The notes beneath the pieces were generated by a model. It was given only the letters and a program-made list of their open reading frames with translations, searched no databases and was not told the DNA's origin. Source: an uncultured Odoribacter sp. (GTDB lineage Bacteria > Bacteroidota > Bacteroidia > Bacteroidales > Marinifilaceae). From it: a stretch of DNA of 17,479 bases. Shown piece by piece: positions 1 through 6,282 of this stretch (position 1 is its first letter; each line of letters opens with the position of its first letter). The translations under genes and the position numbers were made by a program. Location: the NCBI GenBank assembly GCA_934725835.1, contig CAKVCR010000022.1, positions 1-17,479 of the forward strand, in the 5' to 3' direction.

Positions 1-36
1 GTACTGCCGAAAGGTGGGAGAGTAGGTTGGCGCCGA
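1..36 (+). rRNA. rrf: 5S ribosomal RNA, 3' end only (partial)
   Basis: The window opens inside a 5S rRNA. The stretch at 5-30, with its GGTGGGAGAGTAGGT core at 13-27, is the conserved helix IV/loop E region and 3' strand of bacterial 5S rRNA, followed by GGCGCCG of the closing helix. The 5' two thirds, and presumably the 23S and 16S genes, lie before the window. The exact 3' end (about 34-38) is approximate because the pairing 5' strand is not visible. A T-tract hairpin follows directly, as expected for the end of an rRNA operon. Confidence 0.85.
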
Positions 37-43
37 ATTTTGA

Positions 44-80
44 GAGAGAGAGTTGCTACGTTGTGACTCTCTCTTTTTTT
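44..80 (+). terminator. Intrinsic terminator of the rRNA operon
   Basis: GAGAGAGT (46-53) pairs with ACTCTCTC (66-73) around a 12-nt loop, followed by an uninterrupted run of seven T (74-80). The stem can extend by an A-T and a G-T pair. Its place immediately after the 5S rRNA makes it the operon terminator. Confidence 0.85.
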
Positions 81-163
81 GTGTGTCTGCTGTTGAATGC
101 GTGTTTTATAAAATACTAATTAAATTATTTTATTTCGGATGGACACTTTACGGATTATTATAC

Positions 164-171
164 TACCTTTG
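164..171 (+). promoter_or_regulatory. Putative -7 box for the MarC gene
   Basis: TACCTTTG at 164-171 fits the Bacteroides -7 consensus TAnnTTTG. I do not see a TTTG -33 box at the usual 19-21 bp upstream, so this rests on one element. Transcription would start near 178-180, leaving an AT-rich leader of about 70 nt before the ATG at 250. I see no riboswitch-like structure in that leader. Confidence 0.4.
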
Positions 172-249
172 TGTTTGATTTATTACTAAATATGTCATGA
201 TTGTTATAAATCACACAATAATATGCTGTATTAATTAAATTTACACACT

Positions 250-840
250 ATGTCTATCTATTTTAGTTTTAAGGAAATTGTAAGTGCCTTTATGGTATTG
301 TTTGCAGTGATTGATATTTTAGGTGCTATTCCTATTATTATCAGTCTGCGTGAGAAAAACCAGAAGATTGAGGCGGGTAAGGCGGCAATCATTTCTTTTG
401 TGATTTTGGTGGCTTTCCTGTTTATTGGTCAGGCATTGTTATCCCTGTTTAATGTTGACATTTCGTCTTTCGCCGTTGCCGGAGCTCTTGTGTTGCTTGT
501 ATTGGCGGTTGAAATGATTTTCGGTGTGGAGATATTTAAGAATGACAGCCCTTGCGGGTCTGCAACGATTGTCCCCCTGGTGTTTCCATTGATTGCGGGT
601 GCGGCATCTTTCACTACGTTGCTTTCTCTGCGGGCTGAGTATAATATTCTGAATATCATTTTAGCTGTGGCGTTGAATATGACGGTTGTCTATTTTGTGC
701 TTCGCTATGTCTATTATGTGGAGAAGTTGTTTGGGAAAAGCGGCGTGTATGTTATGCGTAAGCTATTTGGTATTATTTTGCTGGCGATAGCTGTCCGTCT
801 GTTTACTGCGAATCTTACTTCGTTAATCGGCAGTTTTTAG
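250..840 (+). CDS. MarC-family integral membrane protein
   Basis: A 196-residue inner-membrane protein of the MarC family (formerly UPF0056). About six hydrophobic segments are visible, at roughly 11-33, 45-67, 72-92, 106-126, 132-155 and 172-190. The first carries DILGAIP (22-28), matching the family's D-P-x-G-x-x-P signature with Ile in place of the usual Pro. PLIAGAASFTTLLSL (113-127) corresponds to the family's second conserved block. The length is typical. MarC proteins were once linked to multiple antibiotic resistance, but that was not borne out and their substrate is unknown. The gene stands alone between the rRNA terminator and a convergent neighbour, and a hairpin at 862-901 probably ends its transcript. 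The family call is firm, the function open. Confidence 0.88.
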   Translation: MSIYFSFKEIVSAFMVLFAVIDILGAIPIIISLREKNQKIEAGKAAIISFVILVAFLFIGQALLSLFNVDISSFAVAGALVLLVLAVEMIFGVEIFKNDSPCGSATIVPLVFPLIAGAASFTTLLSLRAEYNILNIILAVALNMTVVYFVLRYVYYVEKLFGKSGVYVMRKLFGIILLAIAVRLFTANLTSLIGSF

Positions 841-861
841 TCAGTCTTTTTATGTTTCGTT

Positions 862-901
862 GCAGAGCGGTTTATGAGATTAGTTCTATAAATCGCTCTG
901 C
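862..901 (+). terminator. Long hairpin at convergent gene ends, probable transcript 3' end
   Basis: Positions 862-876 pair with 887-901 in a 15-bp stem (GCAGAGCG with CGCTCTGC at its base) closing a 10-nt loop. On the plus-strand RNA all 15 positions pair, two of them as G-U. On the minus-strand RNA these two become A-C mismatches, so the structure favours the MarC transcript. The T-tract after it is weak (TATTTTA at 903-909). It covers the stop codon and last nine codons of the minus-strand neighbour. Confidence 0.6.
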
Positions 902-1336
902 GTATTTTATGTATAGCAGAGTCCATACGAGGAAGCGTGCAAATCTGCCAAGCAGCATGTATATGGCAGAGGCGACAGGTCGGATTCTGTAGAATCCAAG
1001 TGCAATGGCAAATAGGTCGCCGACAAGGGGAAGCCAGGTAAAGAGTGCCAACCAGATGCCGTATCGATCGATATGTTTCTTCTGTTGCTCCAGTTTTTCA
1101 CGTGTCACCTTGAACCATCGTTCCATCCATTCCCACTTTCCCAGCCAGCCGATACCATAGGAGGTGAGACCGCCTAACCAGTTGCCTATTGTGGCAAGCA
1201 GCAGACAAATCCAGGCATCGCCTCCCAGTGCCAGTATGCCTACAAGAAGTACGTCAGCACTCATCGGAATGATGGTGGAGGCTAAGAACGAACCGATAAA
1301 TAGACCGAAGTATCCTAAGTCAATAAGAGTTTCCAT
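872..1336 (-). CDS. YqaA/DedA-like SNARE-associated membrane protein
   Basis: A 154-residue polytopic membrane protein resembling the YqaA branch of the DedA/SNARE-associated (VTT) family. Conserved-looking blocks are GNWLGGLTSYGIGWLGK (51-67), the central basic amphipathic stretch (68-90), RYGIWLALFTWLPLVGD (91-107) with the family's W-L-P-x-V-G-D, and GRFARF (130-135). Hydrophobic segments lie near 9-35, 42-66, 94-114 and 121-143. DedA-superfamily members are linked to lipid-carrier recycling and membrane homeostasis; the role of the YqaA branch is not settled. The ATG at 1336 is the natural start. No TAnnTTTG box is visible upstream on this strand. Its 3' end overlaps the hairpin shared with the MarC transcript. 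Confidence 0.8.
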   Translation of the reverse strand: METLIDLGYFGLFIGSFLASTIIPMSADVLLVGILALGGDAWICLLLATIGNWLGGLTSYGIGWLGKWEWMERWFKVTREKLEQQKKHIDRYGIWLALFTWLPLVGDLFAIALGFYRIRPVASAIYMLLGRFARFLVWTLLYIKYAERFIELIS

Positions 1337-1346
1337 TTGTTTGTCA

Positions 1347-1378
1347 TTTGATTATTATGTCGGGATACTTTATATTTG
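1347..1378 (+). promoter_or_regulatory. Bacteroides-type promoter for the small membrane protein
   Basis: TTTG (1347-1350) and TATATTTG (1371-1378) are separated by 20 bp, a full match to the Bacteroides -33/-7 consensus. Transcription would start near 1385, giving a leader of about 15-20 nt before the ATG at 1402. The -33 box overlaps an in-frame TTG at 1348, which therefore cannot be the translation start. Confidence 0.75.
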
Positions 1379-1401
1379 TATCTGAATTTAATGTATTTGC
1401 C

Positions 1402-1587
1402 ATGAAAATATTTCGTATTGTCCTGCTGACCCTTGCTATGGGGTTGTTTGCCATGAATTTTCTGACCATTGATTATCAGGATTTGTGGTCGAAGACAAGT
1501 CTGTGGTCTTATTTCCGAATAGCTTTTGCCCTGATATTGGTGTTTCTTCTCCTGTCGATGGTGCGCCGGGATATGAAGAAAAAATAG
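1402..1587 (+). CDS. Small two-helix membrane protein, unknown function
   Basis: I do not recognise this 61-residue protein. It has two hydrophobic segments (about 4-21 and 34-53) joined by a short polar loop (TIDYQDLWSKTS, 22-33) and ends in a basic tail (RRDMKKK). This predicts a membrane hairpin with both ends in the cytoplasm. The frame is open up to a TTG at 1348, but the promoter at 1347-1378 covers that region, so the ATG at 1402 is chosen. The strong consensus promoter placed just ahead of it, with a short leader, is the best evidence that it is a real gene. It converges with the M23 peptidase gene with only 14 nt between stop codons. Confidence 0.68.
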   Translation: MKIFRIVLLTLAMGLFAMNFLTIDYQDLWSKTSLWSYFRIAFALILVFLLLSMVRRDMKKK

Positions 1588-1601
1588 TGGACTCCGGACT
1601 G

Positions 1602-2363
1602 TCAGACGGTTTCCACATTGACCTTCCCTTTCCGGTCCGGCGTGAATACGATGCGCTGATTCCGCAGTTGTCGGGTCGTGAAATCAATGATGATGTTCGG
1701 ATTGAAGGGGGTGCCGTTCATCCGTATTTCATAGTGCAGGTGGTCGGTGCTGGCTCGTCCTGTTGCTCCAGTTACAGCGATGGGGGTTCCGGCAGTCACC
1801 TTGTCGCCCGAGCGTACGAGATGCTTTGAATTGTGAGCATACACTGTCTCGAGTCCGTTGTAGTGGCGGATGACAATGACGTTCCCGTATCCTCTTGCCC
1901 AACCTACCATGCGCACGATGCCGTCGAATGTGGCGAGGATGGTGTCGCGCCTGTTGACTTTCAGGTCGACGCCGGTGTGGGAACGTCCGTTGCGTCTCCC
2001 GTAAGCCGAAAGAACACGGGCGCCGGGCAGCGGAAAGAAGTAGGAATTGTCTTGGATGTTTTCAAAGTTCAGGATGATTTCCGGGCGTCCTTTGAAGAGG
2101 GTCTCGTCTTTTAGTCCTACCATGCATTTTTCGATGTTTGTAAACGAGTCTCTGATTTGCAGTGCGGGCTCGTAGAATACTGCCGGGCGTATAGTGTAGA
2201 AATTTTCGTCGATGCTGTGCACGCATAGCAGGCTGTCCGGGATGGAGAGTACCGGTGTGGTATATTCGTTTGGTTGCGTAGTCAATTTCGCAGGAGCGGA
2301 GCAGGAATGGATTCCTGCAAGGAAAAAGCAAAGGATGACCATCGTCTGGATGTTGTTCTTCAT
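1602..2363 (-). CDS. M23-family metallopeptidase lipoprotein (LytM/NlpD-like)
   Basis: A 253-residue exported zinc peptidase that probably cleaves peptidoglycan peptide bridges. The N-terminus has a signal peptide with a Bacteroides-style lipobox (AGIHSC, Cys21), so the mature protein is likely a lipid-anchored envelope protein. The M23 domain fills about 108-225. Zinc ligands are H129 and D133 in SHTGVDL, and H210 in DHLHYE; the catalytic-type H177 (YAH) and H208 are also present, so the active site looks intact, unlike the degenerate NlpD/EnvC activators. The start at 2363 is chosen over an in-frame upstream ATG at 2468 because the signal peptide begins here and a -7 box lies at 2430-2437. 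The gene is visibly GC-richer than genes to the right. Confidence 0.88.
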   Translation of the reverse strand: MKNNIQTMVILCFFLAGIHSCSAPAKLTTQPNEYTTPVLSIPDSLLCVHSIDENFYTIRPAVFYEPALQIRDSFTNIEKCMVGLKDETLFKGRPEIILNFENIQDNSYFFPLPGARVLSAYGRRNGRSHTGVDLKVNRRDTILATFDGIVRMVGWARGYGNVIVIRHYNGLETVYAHNSKHLVRSGDKVTAGTPIAVTGATGRASTDHLHYEIRMNGTPFNPNIIIDFTTRQLRNQRIVFTPDRKGKVNVETV

Positions 2364-2429
2364 GGGGTGTGTTTTATTGTTTTGCTGTATCTCTTGTCGT
2401 AAATCTGTTGACGGTTGCAAGGATGATGC

Positions 2430-2437
2430 CAAAAATA
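2430..2437 (-). promoter_or_regulatory. Putative -7 box for the M23 peptidase gene
   Basis: Read on the minus strand this is TATTTTTG, a full match to TAnnTTTG. The -33 position (about 2458-2463) reads TTTCCC on the minus strand, only a partial match. Transcription would start near 2423, about 60 nt before the ATG at 2363. Confidence 0.55.
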
Positions 2438-2503
2438 GTAATATTAAATTTGAGTATGGGAAATACAAGTTTTTTTAACATGCCAACCTTTTTAATTTAT
2501 TAT

Positions 2504-2511
2504 TACCTTTG
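2504..2511 (+). promoter_or_regulatory. Putative -7 box for the transporter gene
   Basis: TACCTTTG at 2504-2511 matches TAnnTTTG. The -33 region is T-rich but without a clear TTTG. Transcription would begin near 2518, about 20 nt before the ATG at 2539. It contains an in-frame TTG at 2509, which argues against translation starting that early. Confidence 0.5.
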
Positions 2512-2538
2512 CCTCATTCGAGTAAAACATCTGGATTC

Positions 2539-4200
2539 ATGGAATGGTTTAATAGTATTTTTATAGAGCATAGCGTAATTCAGGCTGTAGTTGTGGTTGC
2601 CATGATTTCAGCATTGGGGTTGGCGTTGGGAAAAATCAGTATTTGTGGTGTCTCCTTAGGAGTGACGTTCGTCTTTTTTGCCGGGATTGCCGCCGGACAT
2701 TTCGGTGTGTCCATTGACCCTCAGATGTTGAATTATGCCGAAAGTTTTGGTCTGATTATTTTTGTATATGCTTTGGGATTGCAGGTAGGTCCCGGTTTCT
2801 TCGGCTCTTTCCGAAAGGGTGGAATGACCTTGAACCTGTTGGCCTTCGCAGTGATTATGGTGGGAACGGTCATGGCATTGGGTTTGCATGTGGTGACGGG
2901 TGTCTCCTTGCCGGATATGGTGGGAATTTTAAGCGGTGCTGTGACGAATACTCCGGCTTTGGGTGCTGCGCAGCAGACTCTGAAGCAGATGAATATCGAT
3001 ACCGGAGATCCGGCTTTGGGATGTGCGGTCACCTATCCGTTGGGAGTGGTGGGTGTGATTTTGGCCATCATAGCCTTGCGCAAGATGTTCCCGAGAAGAG
3101 CGATGGTGGTGGCCACTGACGAAGACAAGGGGAAACAGACTTTTATTGCTGCTTTTGAAGTGCAGAATCCCGGTGTGTTCGGCAAGACTTTAAAGGAGGT
3201 GGCGCAGTTGTCCGTACATCGTTTTGTGGTGTCTCGTCTGTGGAGGGACGGGAAAGTGAGCATCCCTGCCTCCGATACGGTATTACTGGAGGGCGACCGT
3301 CTTTTAGTCATCACGACAGAAGCGGACGAAGAGGGTATTAAAATTCTGTTCGGTATAGAGGAAAATACCGATTGGAATAGCAAGGATATAGATTGGAATG
3401 CAATTGACAGTCAGTTGATATCCCAGATTATTGTTGTGAGTCGTTCCGAAATCAACGGCAAGAAATTGGGTTCGTTGAAATTACGTAACAGTTATGGTAT
3501 AAACATCACACGAATCCACCGTGCCGGAGTGCAATTGTTGGCTACTCCGGAGTTGGTGTTACAGCTGGGAGATAAGCTGACGGTTGTCGGCGAGGCGGCT
3601 GCTATCTCCAATGTCGAGAAGGTGTTGGGGAATAGAGTGGTCAGTTTGAAAGAACCGAATCTGGTAGCTGTTTTTGTAGGGGTTGTACTGGGTTTGGCTT
3701 TAGGCGCGATACCCTTTTCATTCCCAGGCATAGATTATCCTGTGAAGTTAGGTATAGCTGGAGGACCGATTATCGTCGGTATATTGATGGGTGCTTTCGG
3801 TCCCCGTCTGCATATGATTACATACACGACCCGCAGTGCGAATCTGATGTTGCGAGGCTTAGGGCTCTCTTTATATCTGGCATGTCTGGGACTTGATGCC
3901 GGCGTACATTTCTTTGAGACTGTATTTCGTCCGGAAGGTCTGCTGTGGGTAGGTCTGGGATTTGCCATTACATTTATTCCTGTGGTGTTGGTGGCTGTTG
4001 TTGCCTTGCGGTTTATGAAAATCGACTTCGGTTCGTTGGCCGGCATGCTGTGCGGAAGTATGGCGAATCCGATGGCGCTCAACTATGTAAACGGCACTGT
4101 AGACGGGGATAATCCCGCTGTGTCATACGCTACCGTGTATCCCCTTTCGATGTTTATCCGTGTTATCCTCGCCCAGTTGATATTGATGCTGTTTATTTGA
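2539..4200 (+). CDS. AspT/YidE-family transporter with two RCK_C (TrkA-C) domains
   Basis: A 553-residue inner-membrane transporter of the AspT/YidE/YbjL duplication family. The order is a membrane block (about 10-185), two cytosolic RCK_C-type ligand-binding domains (about 200-270 and 290-365), and a second membrane block (about 372-553). The two membrane blocks are internal repeats: GLQVGPGFF (80-88) and SGAVTNTPALGAAQ (132-145) in the first match GLDAGVHFF (451-459) and CGSMANPMALNYVN (505-518) in the second. AspT exchanges aspartate and alanine, but this gene has no decarboxylase neighbour, so the substrate is unknown. Related single-copy proteins in Bacteroides are called only putative transporters. 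The ATG at 2539 is chosen because the -7 box lies at 2504-2511. Its stop is 2 nt from that of the convergent GNAT gene. Confidence 0.88.
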   Translation: MEWFNSIFIEHSVIQAVVVVAMISALGLALGKISICGVSLGVTFVFFAGIAAGHFGVSIDPQMLNYAESFGLIIFVYALGLQVGPGFFGSFRKGGMTLNLLAFAVIMVGTVMALGLHVVTGVSLPDMVGILSGAVTNTPALGAAQQTLKQMNIDTGDPALGCAVTYPLGVVGVILAIIALRKMFPRRAMVVATDEDKGKQTFIAAFEVQNPGVFGKTLKEVAQLSVHRFVVSRLWRDGKVSIPASDTVLLEGDRLLVITTEADEEGIKILFGIEENTDWNSKDIDWNAIDSQLISQIIVVSRSEINGKKLGSLKLRNSYGINITRIHRAGVQLLATPELVLQLGDKLTVVGEAAAISNVEKVLGNRVVSLKEPNLVAVFVGVVLGLALGAIPFSFPGIDYPVKLGIAGGPIIVGILMGAFGPRLHMITYTTRSANLMLRGLGLSLYLACLGLDAGVHFFETVFRPEGLLWVGLGFAITFIPVVLVAVVALRFMKIDFGSLAGMLCGSMANPMALNYVNGTVDGDNPAVSYATVYPLSMFIRVILAQLILMLFI

Positions 4201-4202
4201 CG

Positions 4203-5231
4203 TTAATCAATCATCAAGTTCATGTAGGGAGGTTCGCTTAGATTGGCGAACAGTTTTTCCGGAAGGACGGCAATATCAATTGCTGACGGCGACAGAGTGT
4301 TGTCTGTTTTCCGGCATTCACCGTGAGAAATGTGAAATGTACCTTGATTGGATGGTAGGATATTGTCGGCTATACAAAACGTTTCTTCTATGTGCGGATG
4401 GATTGCTGCATAATGTTGCAGCAATGTTTCCAAATGAATGATGCGTGCCATCCCGTACGGTTGTGCTGTTTGAATATGATATGGGGTGCGGTAGACAGCT
4501 CGAGCTACCTTCCAATGGTTGGTGGCGGTTGCAAGCAGATGGTTACATATCTCCGGTGTGTCGTATAGTAGTTCCTTTGCTGTCATTTCACCCTTCTCTA
4601 TAGTTGTCAGAGCCATGCCGCAAAGGGAATAGGGAGCTTGTTGTGAACGGGCTAAGATTAATTTCCCGTCCGACAGATAAAGGTCGCCCAGTATGATTTG
4701 GTAATCTTCAAAGGAGTGACCGATGTAGCATGGTTTCGCTTGCATCTTTTTTAAAAAATAGGTGTAGCTTTCTTGGATTACCGGCTGTCGGGCTTTATCA
4801 ATAATCTCTATTTTACAATTTGGGGTGATATCCGATATTGCTTGCCAAAGATTTGTGGATTTGTAGAAGATAGTAGTATAACCAAGTTTTGCGTAATATC
4901 CATACAACCATGGTTCTGCAGGAATAAGGACAGATAGTGCAATGTTGTCGTTGTGCATTTGTCGGAATCCCTCTTGTAGTAAGTGTGTCATCAGCCCTCG
5001 GTTGCGGGCTTTTGCATCGGTGCAAGCGCCTGAAATATAGGTCGCCATCAATGTTTTGCCTTTCCAGATAAACGGGTAGGGGAGCATCAGAAAGGCGGAT
5101 AGGGGTTCTCCGTTTTCCGTGTAAAGCATAGCGTTCTTATCCTGATATTTCCGTTTAAAATAAAATTGTATAAATTCTTCGGAATCATGGAAACATTGTT
5201 GCCATAAGTTCATGATGCTCTGTCTTTTCAT
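4203..5231 (-). CDS. GNAT-family N-acetyltransferase (Eis-like architecture)
   Basis: A 342-residue acetyl-CoA-dependent transferase. The GNAT core covers about 1-130: YISGACTDAKARNRGLMTHLL begins at 65, with NRGLM at 77-81 as the R-x-x-G-x-G/A-type pyrophosphate-binding loop, and the LYGYYAKLGY segment (109-118) is the usual C-terminal GNAT motif. The remaining about 210 residues are too long for a single GNAT and fit the Eis-like layout of a second GNAT fold plus a sterol-carrier-like tail, though I cannot confirm that by eye. The acceptor is unknown. It lies 11 nt after the DUF2156 gene, almost certainly in one transcript. An ATG at 5213 is an alternative start. A probable terminator of the opposing transporter gene sits inside its 3' end. 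Confidence 0.8.
   Translation of the reverse strand: MKRQSIMNLWQQCFHDSEEFIQFYFKRKYQDKNAMLYTENGEPLSAFLMLPYPFIWKGKTLMATYISGACTDAKARNRGLMTHLLQEGFRQMHNDNIALSVLIPAEPWLYGYYAKLGYTTIFYKSTNLWQAISDITPNCKIEIIDKARQPVIQESYTYFLKKMQAKPCYIGHSFEDYQIILGDLYLSDGKLILARSQQAPYSLCGMALTTIEKGEMTAKELLYDTPEICNHLLATATNHWKVARAVYRTPYHIQTAQPYGMARIIHLETLLQHYAAIHPHIEETFCIADNILPSNQGTFHISHGECRKTDNTLSPSAIDIAVLPEKLFANLSEPPYMNLMID
4232..4258 (+). terminator. Probable intrinsic terminator of the transporter transcript
   Basis: GTTCGC (4232-4237) pairs with GCGAAC (4246-4251), extended by one T-G pair, around a short loop, and is followed by five T at 4254-4258. It lies about 30 nt past the transporter stop codon, inside the 3' coding end of the convergent GNAT gene. 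The stem is short, so confidence is moderate. Confidence 0.45.
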
Positions 5232-5242
5232 GGTATATGTCT

Positions 5243-6136
5243 TTAAGGTTTGAATAGAGCCCGTGTTTTTGTCAGGAGTTTGACGGGGTGGTAGGACTGT
5301 TTTGCCTGACGCAATCCCGGGATTCCTAAATCTTCTTCCCGGTTCAGAAAGATGTATTGTTCCGGTAAGGAGGCTGCAAAATGTTGGTTAATGGCACTGT
5401 AAGCCCCATCGATATGGACATCAGCTTTTTCGTAGTGTACTCCGAAGGTATCGTGGTTGATGGGGTGTCCGAAGGTAAAGGCTACAATTTTCCCGTCAAC
5501 CCGGATGATGACTCCGGACAGGTCCAGTTCATCCCAATGCTTGAATGCTGTAGTCAGTGAACGGCGCTCATTGCGGATGTTGTCGTTTTCGATGTATCCG
5601 TGTCTCATACACCAGGTGGCCTCAAATTCTAAACATTCAGGAATGGCTGAAGGGGTGAGCGGTTCATATACACATTCGTAGGTTTTGTGGAATTTGTTGA
5701 CATGGTTGCGTTTCGGCTGATAGTTTTTCCCCTTTAGTTCTGCCAGCTCCTGACGGGAGTAGATATAATCGAAATAATCCCTGTCTTCCGAATATTCCCA
5801 ACATGTAGGATAGTATTGCTCTAACTTCTCCTGTAGTCCGGGAGTCACCCCCCGAAGACATAGACGTTCTCCTGCACATAGAGCTGCCTCTTTCAATTTT
5901 TCGATGACGGGCATGATATTTTCATCACCAAAAGGGAGGTAATATTCGTGACCTTCTTTGGAATTTGAAAACCGGATGACCAGACTGTTTTGAATGACGG
6001 CATAGCAGGATTCAGTCTGAAAATGCCAGGTGAACAGGTTGGCAAAGGAAAGGTCGCAATCCTGTTCATCTGAAGGAATAATGTAAGAGTTGATTAGATT
6101 TTTGTCTTTGATTTCTATTGGTTTGAATTCATTCAT
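5243..6136 (-). CDS. DUF2156 (LPG_synthase_C-like) protein
   Basis: A 297-residue soluble protein of the DUF2156 family, whose fold is the tandem-GNAT catalytic domain found at the C-terminus of MprF (lysyl-phosphatidylglycerol synthase) and related to FemX-type transferases. Recognisable blocks are LKGKNYQPKRNHVNKF (134-149) and LNREEDLGIPGLRQAKQSYH (264-283), the family's C-terminal signature. No transmembrane flippase region is attached, so this is not a full MprF. By family it could transfer an aminoacyl or acyl group to a lipid or small acceptor, but the substrate is not known. It is the first gene of a two-gene operon with the GNAT gene 11 nt downstream. Translation starts at the ATG at 6136. 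Confidence 0.85.
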   Translation of the reverse strand: MNEFKPIEIKDKNLINSYIIPSDEQDCDLSFANLFTWHFQTESCYAVIQNSLVIRFSNSKEGHEYYLPFGDENIMPVIEKLKEAALCAGERLCLRGVTPGLQEKLEQYYPTCWEYSEDRDYFDYIYSRQELAELKGKNYQPKRNHVNKFHKTYECVYEPLTPSAIPECLEFEATWCMRHGYIENDNIRNERRSLTTAFKHWDELDLSGVIIRVDGKIVAFTFGHPINHDTFGVHYEKADVHIDGAYSAINQHFAASLPEQYIFLNREEDLGIPGLRQAKQSYHPVKLLTKTRALFKP

Positions 6137-6157
6137 ACATCTGATGATTTACTGATG

Positions 6158-6165
6158 CGAATGTA
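6158..6165 (-). promoter_or_regulatory. Weak -7-like box for the DUF2156-GNAT operon
   Basis: Read on the minus strand this is TACATTCG, one base off TAnnTTTG, 21 nt upstream of the start codon. No -33 TTTG is seen at the expected distance. It is the best candidate in the short gap, but weak. Confidence 0.3.
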
Positions 6166-6226
6166 TTTTATTTTTGGTTATCAGCATACGATTCTGATAT
6201 ATTTTTGTACGCAAACGAGTTCAGTC

Positions 6227-6262
6227 AAAAAAAAGCGGAAGATAAGTTTTACCTTCCGCTTT
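6227..6262 (-). terminator. Intrinsic terminator of the PepSY-like lipoprotein gene
   Basis: On the minus strand AAAGCGGAAG (6262-6253) pairs with CTTCCGCTTT (6241-6232), and TAA/TTA extend the stem inside the loop after one mismatch. The transcript then runs into eight consecutive T (plus-strand A run 6227-6234). It begins about 20 nt after the stop codon at 6283. Confidence 0.87.
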
Positions 6263-6282
6263 GAATGTATGGTGAAATCTGT

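Noticed and set aside
172..249. A riboswitch in the MarC leader
   Set aside because: The leader is about 70 nt, very AT-rich and without a stable paired core or known consensus.
1485..2114. Two plus-strand open frames opposite the M23 peptidase gene
   Set aside because: They are shadows of a GC-rich coding gene: no recognisable domain, no promoter, and the minus-strand frame carries intact M23 motifs and a lipobox.
4203..6136. Glycine-lipid synthesis pair (GlsB/GlsA type)
   Set aside because: That pair needs a PlsC-like O-acyltransferase with an H-x4-D motif. The partner here is a DUF2156 protein, and no such motif is seen.
5243..6136. A complete MprF lysyl-phosphatidylglycerol synthase
   Set aside because: No membrane flippase domain is present; only the soluble DUF2156 part is encoded.
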